NCBI GenBank assembly: GCA_913062645.1
Contig: CAJXVW010000002.1
Coordinates: forward strand, 1 to 64,000
Direction of reading: 5' to 3'
Length of the DNA: 64,000 nucleotides
Source: an uncultured Mycoplasmatota bacterium
GTDB taxonomy: Bacteria; Bacillota_I; Bacilli_A; Izemoplasmatales; Izemoplasmataceae
Shown here: positions 11,951 to 20,114 of the stretch, one piece after another
Layout: each line of letters opens with the position of its first letter
Numbering within the stretch: the stretch's first letter is position 1
The notes under the pieces: model-generated
What the model was told of the DNA's origin: nothing
Databases searched by the model: none
The model's input: only the letters and a program-made list of their open reading frames with translations
Position numbers and translations under genes: made by a program

Positions 11951-13591
11951 TCACAACTCAAGCTGCAAGTCGACCAGCGGAATCAACACACTCAGATAGA
12001 ACACCAGAATGGCGCCGAGGGCGAGCAATCCGCCGATGGTCAGAGCGAGGTACAGACTGAACAGGATCGGCACGACGATGATGATGTTCAGCACCATCAA
12101 AAGCGCGTAGATGATGCGGCGTGCGATCGGATTGGCGACGAACCGGTCGAACACGACGACGATCAAACCCGTCAGACCGACAATCAGGAACAAGAACGAC
12201 GCACCCGACAACACAAATCCCGTGACCAGCGCCAAGAACAGATTGATGATCGCGCCCCACAGGAGAATCGATGGTTTCTTGTCATCGGCTTTAGCACGAT
12301 ACCACCAGAACAATCCCCCGGCAATCGCAATGAGCGTCAACAATGTCGGCACATCGCCGTGCATCGTCCGCACATAGGTCATGTTGAAGGGGACCTTGCT
12401 GAAGAACGCGACCAGGCGGCCGACAACGTTGCCGAGCACCACCGCCGCAATCAGCGCGACATCGATCAGCACACCGGCGATGAGGAACGATTTTGCCTTC
12501 AGTTCTTTCTTGACAAACAACCACGCGGTGAACCCGATGATCGTCAGGAACAACACGATGTGAAGCACCTGTGCAAACCCTTCGCCGTAGTGCACGAACA
12601 CGTTGGCGAACAGCGTGAAGAAGACTTTATCCGATTCGCCCTCGAACGAGTCGACACCTGAATAGTCGCTGTTGGTGGCAAACTCCTCGACGAGCGGGAC
12701 AATCTGCATGCCGTAGTGTTCGATCGAGGATTGATTGATGTTGGTGTAGTTGTCAAATGGCGTATGATAATATTGCAAGCCGTTCAAGACGGCGAAGTTG
12801 AGTCCCGGTTTGTCGACGGCCAGAAACTCCGTGAAGTCGGTGCTGTTGGGCATGACCGTGTAAACGGCGGTCGCGAGACTGTACGACACCGGCAGTTCGA
12901 CGTTGGCGTAAAACTCCACGACCTTGTCGTTGGGGGTGCTGGTTTCAAACATGTAGACCGGTCCCTTGACGCCGCGGGCTTCGATGTTGATGACGAGCGC
13001 GATGTCGTCGACGAAGTCTTCCTGGGCCGCCATCTGGGCTCCGTAAAGACCCGTTTCTTCGGCATCGGTCATCAGGATGTAGATGGAGTTTTCCAAATCG
13101 CGATCGGCGTACAGGCGGGCGATCTCAAGCATCGTCGCAATGGCGTAGCCGTCATCGGCGGCCCCGTAACTTTCACCGAGTTCGCCGGTCCGGCCGATGT
13201 GGCCGCGACTGTCGTAGTGACCGACCAGCAGGATGCCCGTCGGGCTGTCGCCTTCGATGACGCCCAGCAGGTTGTGGATGTCGTAGGTGAGTTCGTCGTC
13301 GCCGTCGTCCAGTGTCACAAGACTGCGATCGTAATCCATTTCCTGAACGTTCTCGGCGCCGAGATACGCAATCAGCTGATCGCGCAGATAGACGCGCACG
13401 TCTTCGTGGTTGGCCGGATCGTAAACGCTGTGTTGGTCCTGCGCGATCCGGGCGATGTGTTCGGTTGCGATGCGGGTGTTGAAGACCGACTCGTCGTCGG
13501 TGTTGGGAATGGGCGTGTACAAGACGAAGTAAGACAAGAACAACCCTGCCAGCAACGTCAGAATCACATAGATGGTCGCATTCCATTTCAT
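11951..13591 (-). CDS. M28-family membrane metallopeptidase
   Basis: This 546-aa protein has one N-terminal helix (6-26), an extracytoplasmic zinc aminopeptidase domain (about 45-310), and a C-terminal block of about seven to eight helices (335-540). Metal-ligand segments are VGHYDSRGHIG, YGAADDGYAIATMLEIARL and DAEETGLYGA. M28 enzymes usually remove N-terminal residues with two zincs. The architecture with a polytopic tail resembles eukaryotic ERMP1/Fxna more than secreted bacterial M28 enzymes. The start at 13591 was chosen because AGGTGA lies 7 nt before it. The gene stands alone with its own promoter and terminator. The substrate is unknown. Confidence 0.85.
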   Translation of the reverse strand: MKWNATIYVILTLLAGLFLSYFVLYTPIPNTDDESVFNTRIATEHIARIAQDQHSVYDPANHEDVRVYLRDQLIAYLGAENVQEMDYDRSLVTLDDGDDELTYDIHNLLGVIEGDSPTGILLVGHYDSRGHIGRTGELGESYGAADDGYAIATMLEIARLYADRDLENSIYILMTDAEETGLYGAQMAAQEDFVDDIALVINIEARGVKGPVYMFETSTPNDKVVEFYANVELPVSYSLATAVYTVMPNSTDFTEFLAVDKPGLNFAVLNGLQYYHTPFDNYTNINQSSIEHYGMQIVPLVEEFATNSDYSGVDSFEGESDKVFFTLFANVFVHYGEGFAQVLHIVLFLTIIGFTAWLFVKKELKAKSFLIAGVLIDVALIAAVVLGNVVGRLVAFFSKVPFNMTYVRTMHGDVPTLLTLIAIAGGLFWWYRAKADDKKPSILLWGAIINLFLALVTGFVLSGASFLFLIVGLTGLIVVVFDRFVANPIARRIIYALLMVLNIIIVVPILFSLYLALTIGGLLALGAILVFYLSVLIPLVDLQLEL

Positions 13592-13628
13592 TTCCAGGTC
13601 ACCTCGATGTATTTGGACTATCAAACCA

Positions 13629-13656
13629 ATTATAATACATTTTCATCCAAAAATGT
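13629..13656 (-). promoter_or_regulatory. promoter with overlapping inverted repeat, M28 gene
   Basis: A -10 TATAAT (13634-13629) lies about 38 nt before the ATG. The spacer and -35 region are occupied by a 7-bp inverted repeat, ACATTTT-n6-AAAATGT (13637-13656), placed like a repressor operator. The -35 itself is weak. Confidence 0.5.
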
Positions 13657-13716
13657 AGGACAAGTCCGTTTCTCAATTCATTCATTTTCTAAATAAGTCG
13701 CGAATACCAGGAGGCA

Positions 13717-13743
13717 ACAAAAAAACCGTGAAGGTTCACGGTT
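13717..13743 (-). terminator. intrinsic terminator overlapping the frr stop
   Basis: An AACCGTGA/TCACGGTT stem is followed by seven T on the minus strand. It begins inside the frr stop codon. Confidence 0.9.
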
Positions 13744-14300
13744 CAGATGCTCATGATGTCGTCGTCTTTTTCCTGGACGACCTTGTCGATCAGTTCGCTG
13801 TACTTGTTTGTCAGTTCCTGAATGTCGTCCTGATAGCCATGCGAGTCGTCTTCGCTGATCTCGCTGGCCTTTTCGAGTTTCTTGATCGCGTCGTTGCCGT
13901 CGCGGCGATAGTTGCGGATCGAGACCTTGGCCTCTTCCCCGTACTTCTTGACGAGTTTCGTCAACTCGACGCGCCGTTCGCGGGTCAAGGGCGGCAACAC
14001 GATGCGCAGCTGCACGCCTTCGTTGTTGGGGGTGACCCCGAGATTGGCGGCGAGAATCGCTTTCTCGACGTCCTTGACAAGACTGCGGTCGTACGGTTTG
14101 ACGATCAGCTGGGTCGGTTCCGGAACGCCGATGTTGGCGACCTGGTTGATCGGCGTTTCGACGCCGTAATAGTCGACGTGTACGTCGTTGAACATGTTGG
14201 GGTTGGCGCGTCCGGTGCGGATTTTCGCCAGTTCGTGGCGGAGATCCTTCACGCGTTGTTCCATCTTCTCTTCGACTTCCAATAAGATCATGTCTGGCAC
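13743..14300 (-). CDS. frr: ribosome recycling factor
   Basis: RRF of 185 aa, the standard length. With EF-G it splits post-termination ribosomes. The family signature KMEQRVKDLRHELAKIRTGRANP is near the N-terminus (about 12-34) and the rest is predicted helical. It starts at GTG (14300), 8 nt after GAGGAGG, and lies 15 bp after pyrH, the classical pyrH-frr order. Confidence 0.97.
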   Translation of the reverse strand: MPDMILLEVEEKMEQRVKDLRHELAKIRTGRANPNMFNDVHVDYYGVETPINQVANIGVPEPTQLIVKPYDRSLVKDVEKAILAANLGVTPNNEGVQLRIVLPPLTRERRVELTKLVKKYGEEAKVSIRNYRRDGNDAIKKLEKASEISEDDSHGYQDDIQELTNKYSELIDKVVQEKDDDIMSI

Positions 14301-14315
14301 TGGGGATTCCTCCTC

Positions 14316-15029
14316 TTAGTAGATTCTCGTTCCGACTGCTTCACCGGCCGCCGCACGGCGGATGTTGCCCGGCTTGTTCATGTCGAAGACGATGATTTCA
14401 ATGTCGTTGTCCTTGCACAGGGCGCTGGCGGTGGAGTCCATCACGCCGAGCCCGAGTTCGAGGACTTCCTGATGGGTCAGTTCGGTGTAGCGAACGGCGT
14501 CCTTGTGCTTGCGCGGATCCTTGTCGTAGACGCCGTCGGTGCCGTTTTTCGCCATCAGAATCCGTTTCACACCGAGTTCGGCGGCGCGCAGGGCGCTCGT
14601 CGTGTCGGTTGAGAAATAGGGGTTGCCGGTCCCGCCGCCGAAGATGACGACGCGGTCCTTTTCGAAGTTGCTGATGGCCTTGCGGCGGATGTAGGGTTCG
14701 GCGACCTGGGGGATGTTGAGGCTGGTCATCGTCCGGGTCTCGATGCCGAGTTCCTCGATCGCGTTCTGAAGCGCGAGTGCGTTCAGAATCGTGGCGATCA
14801 TGCCCATGTAGTCGGCGCTGGATCGCTCCATGCCCATCGACTCGGCGTCTTTGCCGCGCCAGATGTTGCCGCCGCCGACGATGATGCCGATTTCGAAGGT
14901 GCCGAGGTCGTAGGCGTCCTTGACTTCCTGGGCGATGGCACGGACCCGTTCGGGGTTGATCGCCTGGTGATTTCCGTTGGCGAGCGCTTCGCCGCTCAAC
15001 TTGATGATGATGCGTGTCTTGTCTGACAT
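14316..15029 (-). CDS. pyrH: UMP kinase
   Basis: A hexameric UMP kinase of the amino-acid-kinase fold (237 aa) that makes UDP from UMP and ATP. Visible motifs are KLSGEAL (9-15), IIVGGGNIWRG near 47-57, and the nucleotide-binding GGGTGNPYFSTDT near 133. It lies downstream of rpsB-tsf, as in most bacteria, but here has its own extended -10 promoter. It is followed by frr. Confidence 0.97.
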   Translation of the reverse strand: MSDKTRIIIKLSGEALANGNHQAINPERVRAIAQEVKDAYDLGTFEIGIIVGGGNIWRGKDAESMGMERSSADYMGMIATILNALALQNAIEELGIETRTMTSLNIPQVAEPYIRRKAISNFEKDRVVIFGGGTGNPYFSTDTTSALRAAELGVKRILMAKNGTDGVYDKDPRKHKDAVRYTELTHQEVLELGLGVMDSTASALCKDNDIEIIVFDMNKPGNIRRAAAGEAVGTRIY

Positions 15030-15065
15030 GGGTACCCTCCCTGACGCGTTGGTTTCTCTTGTATC

Positions 15066-15074
15066 ATTATATCA
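15066..15074 (-). promoter_or_regulatory. extended -10 promoter of pyrH-frr
   Basis: TGATATAAT has its -10 hexamer at 15071-15066, about 37 nt before the ATG. No good -35 is seen. The same TGATAYAAT form recurs at many other genes in this window. Confidence 0.7.
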
Positions 15075-15104
15075 CAAATCTCGATCTTTTCCATATCTTT
15101 GTAA

Positions 15105-15131
15105 ACGAAAAGGACACTTTTCGGTGTCCTT
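15105..15131 (-). terminator. terminator-like hairpin after tsf
   Basis: An AAGGACAC/GTGTCCTT stem is followed by TTTTCGTTT on the minus strand, 10 nt after the tsf stop. The T tract is interrupted, so termination may be partial. Confidence 0.7.
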
Positions 15132-15141
15132 AAAACGTGTC

Positions 15142-16014
15142 TTACTTCAGTTGCGATGCGACTTCGGCTGCGAAGTCTTCTTGTTTTTTCTCAATTCCTT
15201 CGCCGACTTCAAGACGGACGAACGACAGGATCTTGCCGCCGTTGTTCTTGACGAACTGCTCGACGGTAACGTCGGGGTCCTTGACGAACGGTTGGTTGAC
15301 GAGGCAGATTTCCTTGAGGTACTTGTTAAGGCGACCGATGACCATCTTTTCTACGATGTGTTCGGGTTTGCCTTCGTTGAGCGCTTCGGCTTTGAGAATC
15401 TGTTTTTCGTGCGCGATGACGTCGTCGGAGATGTCATCTTGATGCAAGTAGCGCGGGTTGAGCGCGGCGACGTGCATGCTGATGTCTTTGGCGACGTCCT
15501 CATCGACGTTGTCGACGATCGTCAGGCTGACGATTTTGCCACCCATGTGGTTGTAGGCACCGAAGCTGGCGCTGTCGGTCTTGGTGAAGCGTTGGACGCG
15601 GCGAAGCGAAATCTTTTCACCGATCTTGGCCGTGGCTTCGACGAGCACGTCTTCGAGTTTCTTGCCGTCGTGATCGAGTTCGAGTGCTTCTTCGAGGTTG
15701 GCGGCGGTGCTGTTCAAGAGCGTCGCGCCGATGGCGTCGACGAGTGCTTGGAAGTTGTCGTTTTTGGCGACGAAGTCGGTTTCACAGTTCAGTTCGAAAA
15801 CCAGCGCTTGGTTGCCGTCGGTGAGGACGCTGCAGACGCCTTCGGCGGCGATCCGCGATTGTTTTTTGGCGGCCTTGGCGATGCCTTTTTCGCGCAGCCA
15901 GTCGACTGCTTTATCAAGATCTCCGTCGGTTGCCTGCAGGGCCTTTTTGCAGTCCATCATGCCGGCACCGGTCTTGTCACGCAATTCTTTTACGAGTGAT
16001 GCAGTAATAGCCAT
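15142..16014 (-). CDS. tsf: elongation factor Ts
   Basis: EF-Ts (290 aa) exchanges GDP on EF-Tu. The N-terminal UBA-like domain carries [20 protein letters not shown], and the core begins around [15 protein letters not shown]. Both are family signatures. It follows rpsB after 109 bp that contain a terminator-like hairpin, so its level may be set by read-through. Confidence 0.97.
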   Translation of the reverse strand: MAITASLVKELRDKTGAGMMDCKKALQATDGDLDKAVDWLREKGIAKAAKKQSRIAAEGVCSVLTDGNQALVFELNCETDFVAKNDNFQALVDAIGATLLNSTAANLEEALELDHDGKKLEDVLVEATAKIGEKISLRRVQRFTKTDSASFGAYNHMGGKIVSLTIVDNVDEDVAKDISMHVAALNPRYLHQDDISDDVIAHEKQILKAEALNEGKPEHIVEKMVIGRLNKYLKEICLVNQPFVKDPDVTVEQFVKNNGGKILSFVRLEVGEGIEKKQEDFAAEVASQLK

Positions 16015-16095
16015 GATTGTTTCCTCCCATCATGATTTTCATATCGTTGGCGACGGGTGTGTTCGGTTGTCCCGATCGCGTGTGGTCCGTTGTTT

Positions 16096-16122
16096 GGAAA
16101 AGAAGAGCACGGAGGCTCTTCT
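16096..16122 (-). terminator. terminator-like hairpin between rpsB and tsf
   Basis: A GAAGAGC/GCTCTTC stem ends in TTCTTTT on the minus strand, immediately after the rpsB stop. It is probably a partial terminator that lowers tsf relative to rpsB. Confidence 0.75.
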
Positions 16123-16123
16123 G

Positions 16124-17215
16124 TTATTCCGTCAAAGCGTCGATGAGTTCGGCTTTGCGCAGTTTCGAATAGCCGGTCATGCCGCGTTCCTTGGCCATCT
16201 CCTTGAGTTCGGGGACGGTCAGGCTTGCGAGATCGACAGCGGGCTGTTCTTGCGTCGGAGCTTCCGGTTTCGGTTCTTCTTTGGCTTTCGGTTCTACTTT
16301 GGCTTTCGGTTCTACTTTGGCTTTCGCCTTAGGTTCTTCTTTCACTTCCGGTTTCGGCTCGGCTTTCGGCTTCGGTGCTTCCTTGGCCTTGGGCTCGGGC
16401 TTGACTTCCGGTTTGGTTTCTTTGCGTTCTTTGCGCTCTTTGCGTTCCGGCTTGTCGGTGCGTTGTTCCGAGCGGCGCGGTTTGCGTTCCGGACGTTCCT
16501 GCTTGGTGCTGTCGTCTTCGTCGGCGCTGATGTCGCCGCCGGCGGCGACCACGAATGCATCCAGCAGTTTGGAGGCGATCAGTTTGATCGAACGAATCGC
16601 GTCGTCGTTGCCCGGGATGATGACATCAACCAGATCGGGATCGCAGTTGGTGTCGACGATGCCGAAGACGGGGATGCCGAGTTTCTTCGCTTCTAGGACG
16701 GCGTTTTTCTCATGGATCGGATCCACGACGAACACGGCCTGGGGCAGGGTGCGCATGTCTTTGATGCCGGAGAGGAACTTCTCGAGACGATCGATTTCCT
16801 TCTTCAGCACGATGACTTCTTTTTTGGTCAGACGATCGAAGGTGCCGTCTTGTTCCATGCGGTTGAGGTCATGGAGCTTGCGGATGCTTTTGCGGATCGT
16901 CTTGAAGTTGGTCAGGGTTCCGCCCAGCCAGCGCTGTGTGACATAGAATTGTCCTGCGCGGACGGCTTCCGCCTTGATGACGTCGCGGGCTTGTTTCTTG
17001 GTTCCGACGACGAGGATTTTGCCACCGTCGTTGGCGACGGCAAGCAGTTTCTGATAGGCTTCTTCCAGCATCACGACCGTTTTTTGCAGGTCGACGATGT
17101 GGATTCCACCGCGTGACGTGTAGATGTACTGGTCCATTTTCGGATTCCATCTGCGCGTCTGGTGACCGAAATGTACTCCGGCCTCAAGCAGTTGTTTCAT
17201 TGAGACTACGCTCAT
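16124..17215 (-). CDS. rpsB: 30S ribosomal protein S2 with C-terminal Rho_N-like extension
   Basis: The start at 17215 ([13 protein letters not shown]) was chosen because AGGAGG lies 9 nt upstream. The open frame before it covers the leader. Residues 1 to about 232 are ordinary S2 ([48 protein letters not shown]). A long charged Lys/Glu/Pro tail follows (about 235-325) with repeats such as KVEPKAK. The last 36 residues (328-363, [15 protein letters not shown] ... [11 protein letters not shown]) resemble the Rho N-terminal/SAP-like nucleic-acid-binding fold. At 363 aa it is about 110 longer than usual S2. The tail may touch RNA or DNA; no function is proven. Confidence 0.95.
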   Translation of the reverse strand: MSVVSMKQLLEAGVHFGHQTRRWNPKMDQYIYTSRGGIHIVDLQKTVVMLEEAYQKLLAVANDGGKILVVGTKKQARDVIKAEAVRAGQFYVTQRWLGGTLTNFKTIRKSIRKLHDLNRMEQDGTFDRLTKKEVIVLKKEIDRLEKFLSGIKDMRTLPQAVFVVDPIHEKNAVLEAKKLGIPVFGIVDTNCDPDLVDVIIPGNDDAIRSIKLIASKLLDAFVVAAGGDISADEDDSTKQERPERKPRRSEQRTDKPERKERKERKETKPEVKPEPKAKEAPKPKAEPKPEVKEEPKAKAKVEPKAKVEPKAKEEPKPEAPTQEQPAVDLASLTVPELKEMAKERGMTGYSKLRKAELIDALTE

Positions 17216-17330
17216 GTGGTGATTCCTCCTTTTTGATTGTGCCTCCACTACCTTCGTCGCATCCGGCCACCGCGTTTGTTCGCGGCTCGTGACCGTCTGC
17301 TCGGGCGTGTGTGTATTTTTACGGCTTTTA
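17216..17330 (-). promoter_or_regulatory. rpsB 5' leader
   Basis: An untranslated leader of about 110 nt lies between the rpsB promoter and start. It can fold a GC-rich hairpin (CCGCG ... CGCGG, flanked by GGTCAC/GTGGCC) shortly before the ribosome binding site. Ribosomal-protein leaders often bind their own product, so S2 autoregulation is possible, but this is inference. Confidence 0.4.
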
Positions 17331-17331
17331 T

Positions 17332-17360
17332 ATTGTATCAAATGCGTTGGATTAAATCAA
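17332..17360 (-). promoter_or_regulatory. promoter of rpsB
   Basis: -35 TTGATT (17360-17355), a 17-bp spacer and -10 TACAAT (17337-17332), with the TG extension giving TGATACAAT. Confidence 0.8.
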
Positions 17361-17389
17361 GTAAAATCGTCCATCTTTATTCTATGGGC

Positions 17390-17412
17390 AAAAAAAAGAC
17401 CAGGACGGTCTT
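17390..17412 (-). terminator. intrinsic terminator of the B12 operon
   Basis: AAGACCgtccTGGTCTT with a run of eight T on the minus strand, 9 nt after the stop of the ECF S-component gene. Confidence 0.88.
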
Positions 17413-17421
17413 GATTTTGGA

Positions 17422-17949
17422 TTATTTGTAGCTTTTGGCAGGAGTGAGGACGCCGCTTTCGAGCGTTCTCACGAGGGTTTTGCGAAGCGGTTGGAACAGG
17501 TAGTTGACGGTCACGAATCCGGTTACCGCCATGGTGATTTCCCACATGATGTCGGCCGACAGATAGACCCACATGTTGTCGATGCCGGTTTGGATCATGT
17601 TGAACGGCAGGAAGCTCCAGCCGTACACGAACCCGAACACGAACGCCGCGAAGGCGAGCGTCATTTCATTGGTGGTGCGACGCAGCACGGTGTGGTAGGC
17701 AAACGGGATGAGACTCCACGCGAACAGCATCGGAATCATGTAGAACAAGTTGAAACCGCCCATGTACAGGTTGTCGAGCAACACGTAGCCGATGATGTAG
17801 ACGAGGCTTTCTTTGTAGGTGAAGACACTGACGAACACGAACATCAGAAGCACCGTCAACTGGATGTTCGGCAACAGCAAAAACATCTGTTCTTGAACAA
17901 ATGTGACAGCGATCGCCACGGCGATCATCATGAGACGTCTGGTGGTCAT
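17422..17949 (-). CDS. ECF transporter S-component, probably for cobalamin
   Basis: This 175-aa integral membrane protein has about six helices, the size and layout of an ECF (energy-coupling factor) substrate-binding S-component. These proteins bind a vitamin and dock on a shared EcfA-A'-T motor. No Ecf ATPase genes are nearby, as is usual when the motor is shared. It is third in an operon headed by a cobalamin riboswitch and behind two DUF4430 proteins, so cobalamin or a corrinoid is the likely substrate. That assignment comes from context, not from a recognised family motif. The start overlaps the previous stop by 4 bp. Confidence 0.75.
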   Translation of the reverse strand: MTTRRLMMIAVAIAVTFVQEQMFLLLPNIQLTVLLMFVFVSVFTYKESLVYIIGYVLLDNLYMGGFNLFYMIPMLFAWSLIPFAYHTVLRRTTNEMTLAFAAFVFGFVYGWSFLPFNMIQTGIDNMWVYLSADIMWEITMAVTGFVTVNYLFQPLRKTLVRTLESGVLTPAKSYK

Positions 17950-18371
17950 TCGAATGCCCCCTCTACTACTTCGTGTTGAAAGCGATAGACCGCTCCGTCT
18001 TCGAGCGGAATGTCGCTGATTCCGTAACTGCTGTATTCGTCATTGACGTAGATGGCGATGTAGGTGTTCTGCCAGTCGGTCTCTATGCCGTCGATGGTGA
18101 GAATGACGTGTTCCATCAACACCGAATCCTGACAGGTCGTCGGTTGGTACTGCATGTCCGCACACTGAATCGTGTAATGCTCGGACAGAATGTCGAACAG
18201 GGTATCGTCTACCTCAAAGTCGTGGGTTTGCGAGCTGATGGTGTCGCCGAGCTGGTCGACGAGGACGATCGTGATCGTCCCGTGATCGTCGCCTTGCCGC
18301 AAGTAGTCGCTGATGAAAAAACTGATTGCGGCGATCCCCACCACAGCAAGTGTGATGAACAGTTTTTTCAT
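17946..18371 (-). CDS. membrane-anchored DUF4430 protein
   Basis: A 141-aa protein with an N-terminal signal or anchor helix (3-20, no lipobox Cys). It is followed by one DUF4430 domain (about 32-135), recognisable by TLFDILSEHY, ILTIDGIETDW, YIAIYVNDEYSSYGI and LEDGAVYRFQHE. DUF4430 is homologous to the C-terminal beta domain of transcobalamin and intrinsic factor. AAGGAG precedes the ATG, and it overlaps the S-component gene by 4 bp. It probably sits outside the membrane and may hand cobalamin to the S-component. This role is inferred from the riboswitch and neighbours. Confidence 0.8.
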   Translation of the reverse strand: MKKLFITLAVVGIAAISFFISDYLRQGDDHGTITIVLVDQLGDTISSQTHDFEVDDTLFDILSEHYTIQCADMQYQPTTCQDSVLMEHVILTIDGIETDWQNTYIAIYVNDEYSSYGISDIPLEDGAVYRFQHEVVEGAFE

Positions 18372-18382
18372 CTGTGAACTCC

Positions 18383-19810
18383 TTATTCCGGTCGAATCGG
18401 CTGTGCGTCGAACGGATTGGTGTAGGTGTCGTCGTTGGCGTGTTTGTAATATGTCGCAAGCGCCAGAAAGGCTTGCGGGGTGCTGAACATCGGATCATCG
18501 AACGTGGCGTCGGTAAGATCCCAGTCGAAGGTGCCGATGTCGGTCTGGAACTCACTCAGGCGCAACACGAGATTGGTCGTGGTATCGCCGTTTGTGACGG
18601 TGAAGTCGTCACCGGCGGGGTCGATGCCGTTGGCGATCAAACCAAGCACGACCATGGCCAGACTGGCGGCATTTTCACTGGTTCCCCAACCCATGTCGCG
18701 GGTGGCGATGCCACCGGTGGCGAGTTGGTCGGTTTGAATCCATTCGACGTAGTCGTCGATGAGATCCTGAATGCCGGGCTGTCCGGCGTAACGGGCGAGG
18801 GCGACGAGACTGATGCCGCCACTGTCGAGACCAAGATCATAGGGCGTTGTCGTCGTCAAATCGGCAAGCGCCGCCGTGACGTACGCGCTGTAATCAACTT
18901 CGTGATGATAGCTGTCGAGCGCCAGCAGTCCGTAGGCGGTCTGGCCGTACGGTCCGGTGGCCACGATCTGGCTGAGGTCGGTCACAAGATCAAGAATGAT
19001 GGCATCGTCGTACCCGACGGCATGCATGATCATGATTGCCTTGAAATAGGCTTGCACCGTATCGGGCGCCATGGCTCCGACATAGTCGTTGATCAGTTGC
19101 ATGTCATTGACGATTCGTTCATAGACCGGATGGCCGTCGCACAGACTCTGACATCCAAGCAGTACGTTGTAATCGATGTAGTCTTCGTTCAGATAATTGG
19201 CAAGCTGGTTGTCGATGAAGCGGTGCAGCGCTTCGAAGACGGCTTGTTCGGTGGCATCGTACCACTCGACCTGGAAGGTGAACAAGTCACCATCGGCATA
19301 GGTCGCATCGTCGATGCCGACCGTCGACATCGTGCCATTCTTGTAGAAGGCGAGATACGAGCCGAAGGGTACTTCGAAGTCTTCGATGCCGGTGAGGAAA
19401 TGTCCGTATTCGGACGTGGTATAGGTCAGATCATAGACGTCCTCGGCGATGTCGAACAAACTCAGTTCGTCGGCTTCGTCGACGCCCATGGTGCGGTACA
19501 CGGTGTTGCCGAAGAGATCGGTCGCCTCAAACGTCAGGACCATGTCATAGGTCGCAGCCTGGAGCGCTTCGATCTGATCCTGCAGGTCGGCGATTTCCTC
19601 GTGCAGGTCGATGATGATGCCGTTTTTGGTATCCAGTTCGTCTTCGGTTTCGGCTTGCGTTTCCATGATGTCGATCATTTCCTCTTGCAAAAAGAGGACT
19701 TGTTCCTGCAACGTCTCGATCTGAGCGCGCAGTTCGTCTTTGTCTTCGGTACAACCGACGAGCACCAGCGTCAGTGCCAGCAGCAATACCACAGAGAACA
19801 GTTTTTTCAT
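18383..19810 (-). CDS. transcobalamin-like lipoprotein: coiled coil, DUF4430, alpha barrel
   Basis: A 475-aa lipoprotein with signal peptide and lipobox LVLVGC (Cys20). A long coiled coil (about 23-86, heptads such as LRAQIETLQEQVLFLQEEM) forms a stalk. Residues about 90-190 are a DUF4430 domain (SLFDIAEDVYDL, FLTGIEDFEVPFGSYLAFY, GIDDATYADGDLFTF). Residues about 195-470 form a repeated-helix barrel of the prenyltransferase/transcobalamin alpha-domain type (GPYGQTAYGLLALDSY, GWGTSENAASLAMVVLGLIA, TPQAFLALATYY). Animal transcobalamin has the same two domains in the opposite order. It is the first gene after a cobalamin riboswitch. It probably captures cobalamin at the cell surface; this is inference. 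Confidence 0.82.
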   Translation of the reverse strand: MKKLFSVVLLLALTLVLVGCTEDKDELRAQIETLQEQVLFLQEEMIDIMETQAETEDELDTKNGIIIDLHEEIADLQDQIEALQAATYDMVLTFEATDLFGNTVYRTMGVDEADELSLFDIAEDVYDLTYTTSEYGHFLTGIEDFEVPFGSYLAFYKNGTMSTVGIDDATYADGDLFTFQVEWYDATEQAVFEALHRFIDNQLANYLNEDYIDYNVLLGCQSLCDGHPVYERIVNDMQLINDYVGAMAPDTVQAYFKAIMIMHAVGYDDAIILDLVTDLSQIVATGPYGQTAYGLLALDSYHHEVDYSAYVTAALADLTTTTPYDLGLDSGGISLVALARYAGQPGIQDLIDDYVEWIQTDQLATGGIATRDMGWGTSENAASLAMVVLGLIANGIDPAGDDFTVTNGDTTTNLVLRLSEFQTDIGTFDWDLTDATFDDPMFSTPQAFLALATYYKHANDDTYTNPFDAQPIRPE

Positions 19811-19839
19811 TGCGAGTATCCTTTCGTGTTGTGAGGTAA

Positions 19840-19863
19840 GAAAAAAACCATCCTCCTGGATGA
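19840..19863 (-). terminator. riboswitch expression-platform terminator
   Basis: CATCC/GGATG stem followed by seven T on the minus strand, between the cobalamin aptamer and the lipoprotein start. It is the likely off-state terminator. Confidence 0.8.
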
Positions 19864-19917
19864 TTTACGTTCGGGTGCCAAAGGCGAAAAAACGTCCACT
19901 CAGCACGGTAAACGTAA

Positions 19918-20110
19918 CGACTCATTTCCCAGGAGCATTACACTTCGATGTCCAGGTAGGTCTACCGGCTTAACTTCGTCCTACTATGCACCTTCCCGCG
20001 CGGTGTGCGCAGTGGTTGTTGCAGTTCGTCCATATTACGGTTGCTGGGACAGCCTGAGAGTCTCACTCAATTCCCTGTTATGTCTATGTTGACACCTAGC
20101 ATCTACTACC
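19918..20110 (-). promoter_or_regulatory. cobalamin riboswitch
   Basis: The minus strand carries the conserved cobalamin aptamer segments in order. These are AGGTG near the 5' end, AGGGAATTGAGTGAGACTCTC, GTCCCAGCAACCGTAAT, GCGGGAAGGTGCA and GAAGTTAAGCCGGTAGACCTACCTGG. The terminal helix pairs GATG.CTAGGTG with ACCTACCTGGACATC. An intrinsic terminator follows, so ligand binding most likely stops transcription of the three-gene operon. Exact ends are approximate. Confidence 0.93.
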
Positions 20111-20114
20111 ATTG

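Noticed and set aside
17216-17341. N-terminal extension of rpsB up to 17341
   Set aside because: It would cover the promoter and leader; [10 protein letters not shown] with AGGAGG 9 nt upstream is the normal S2 start.
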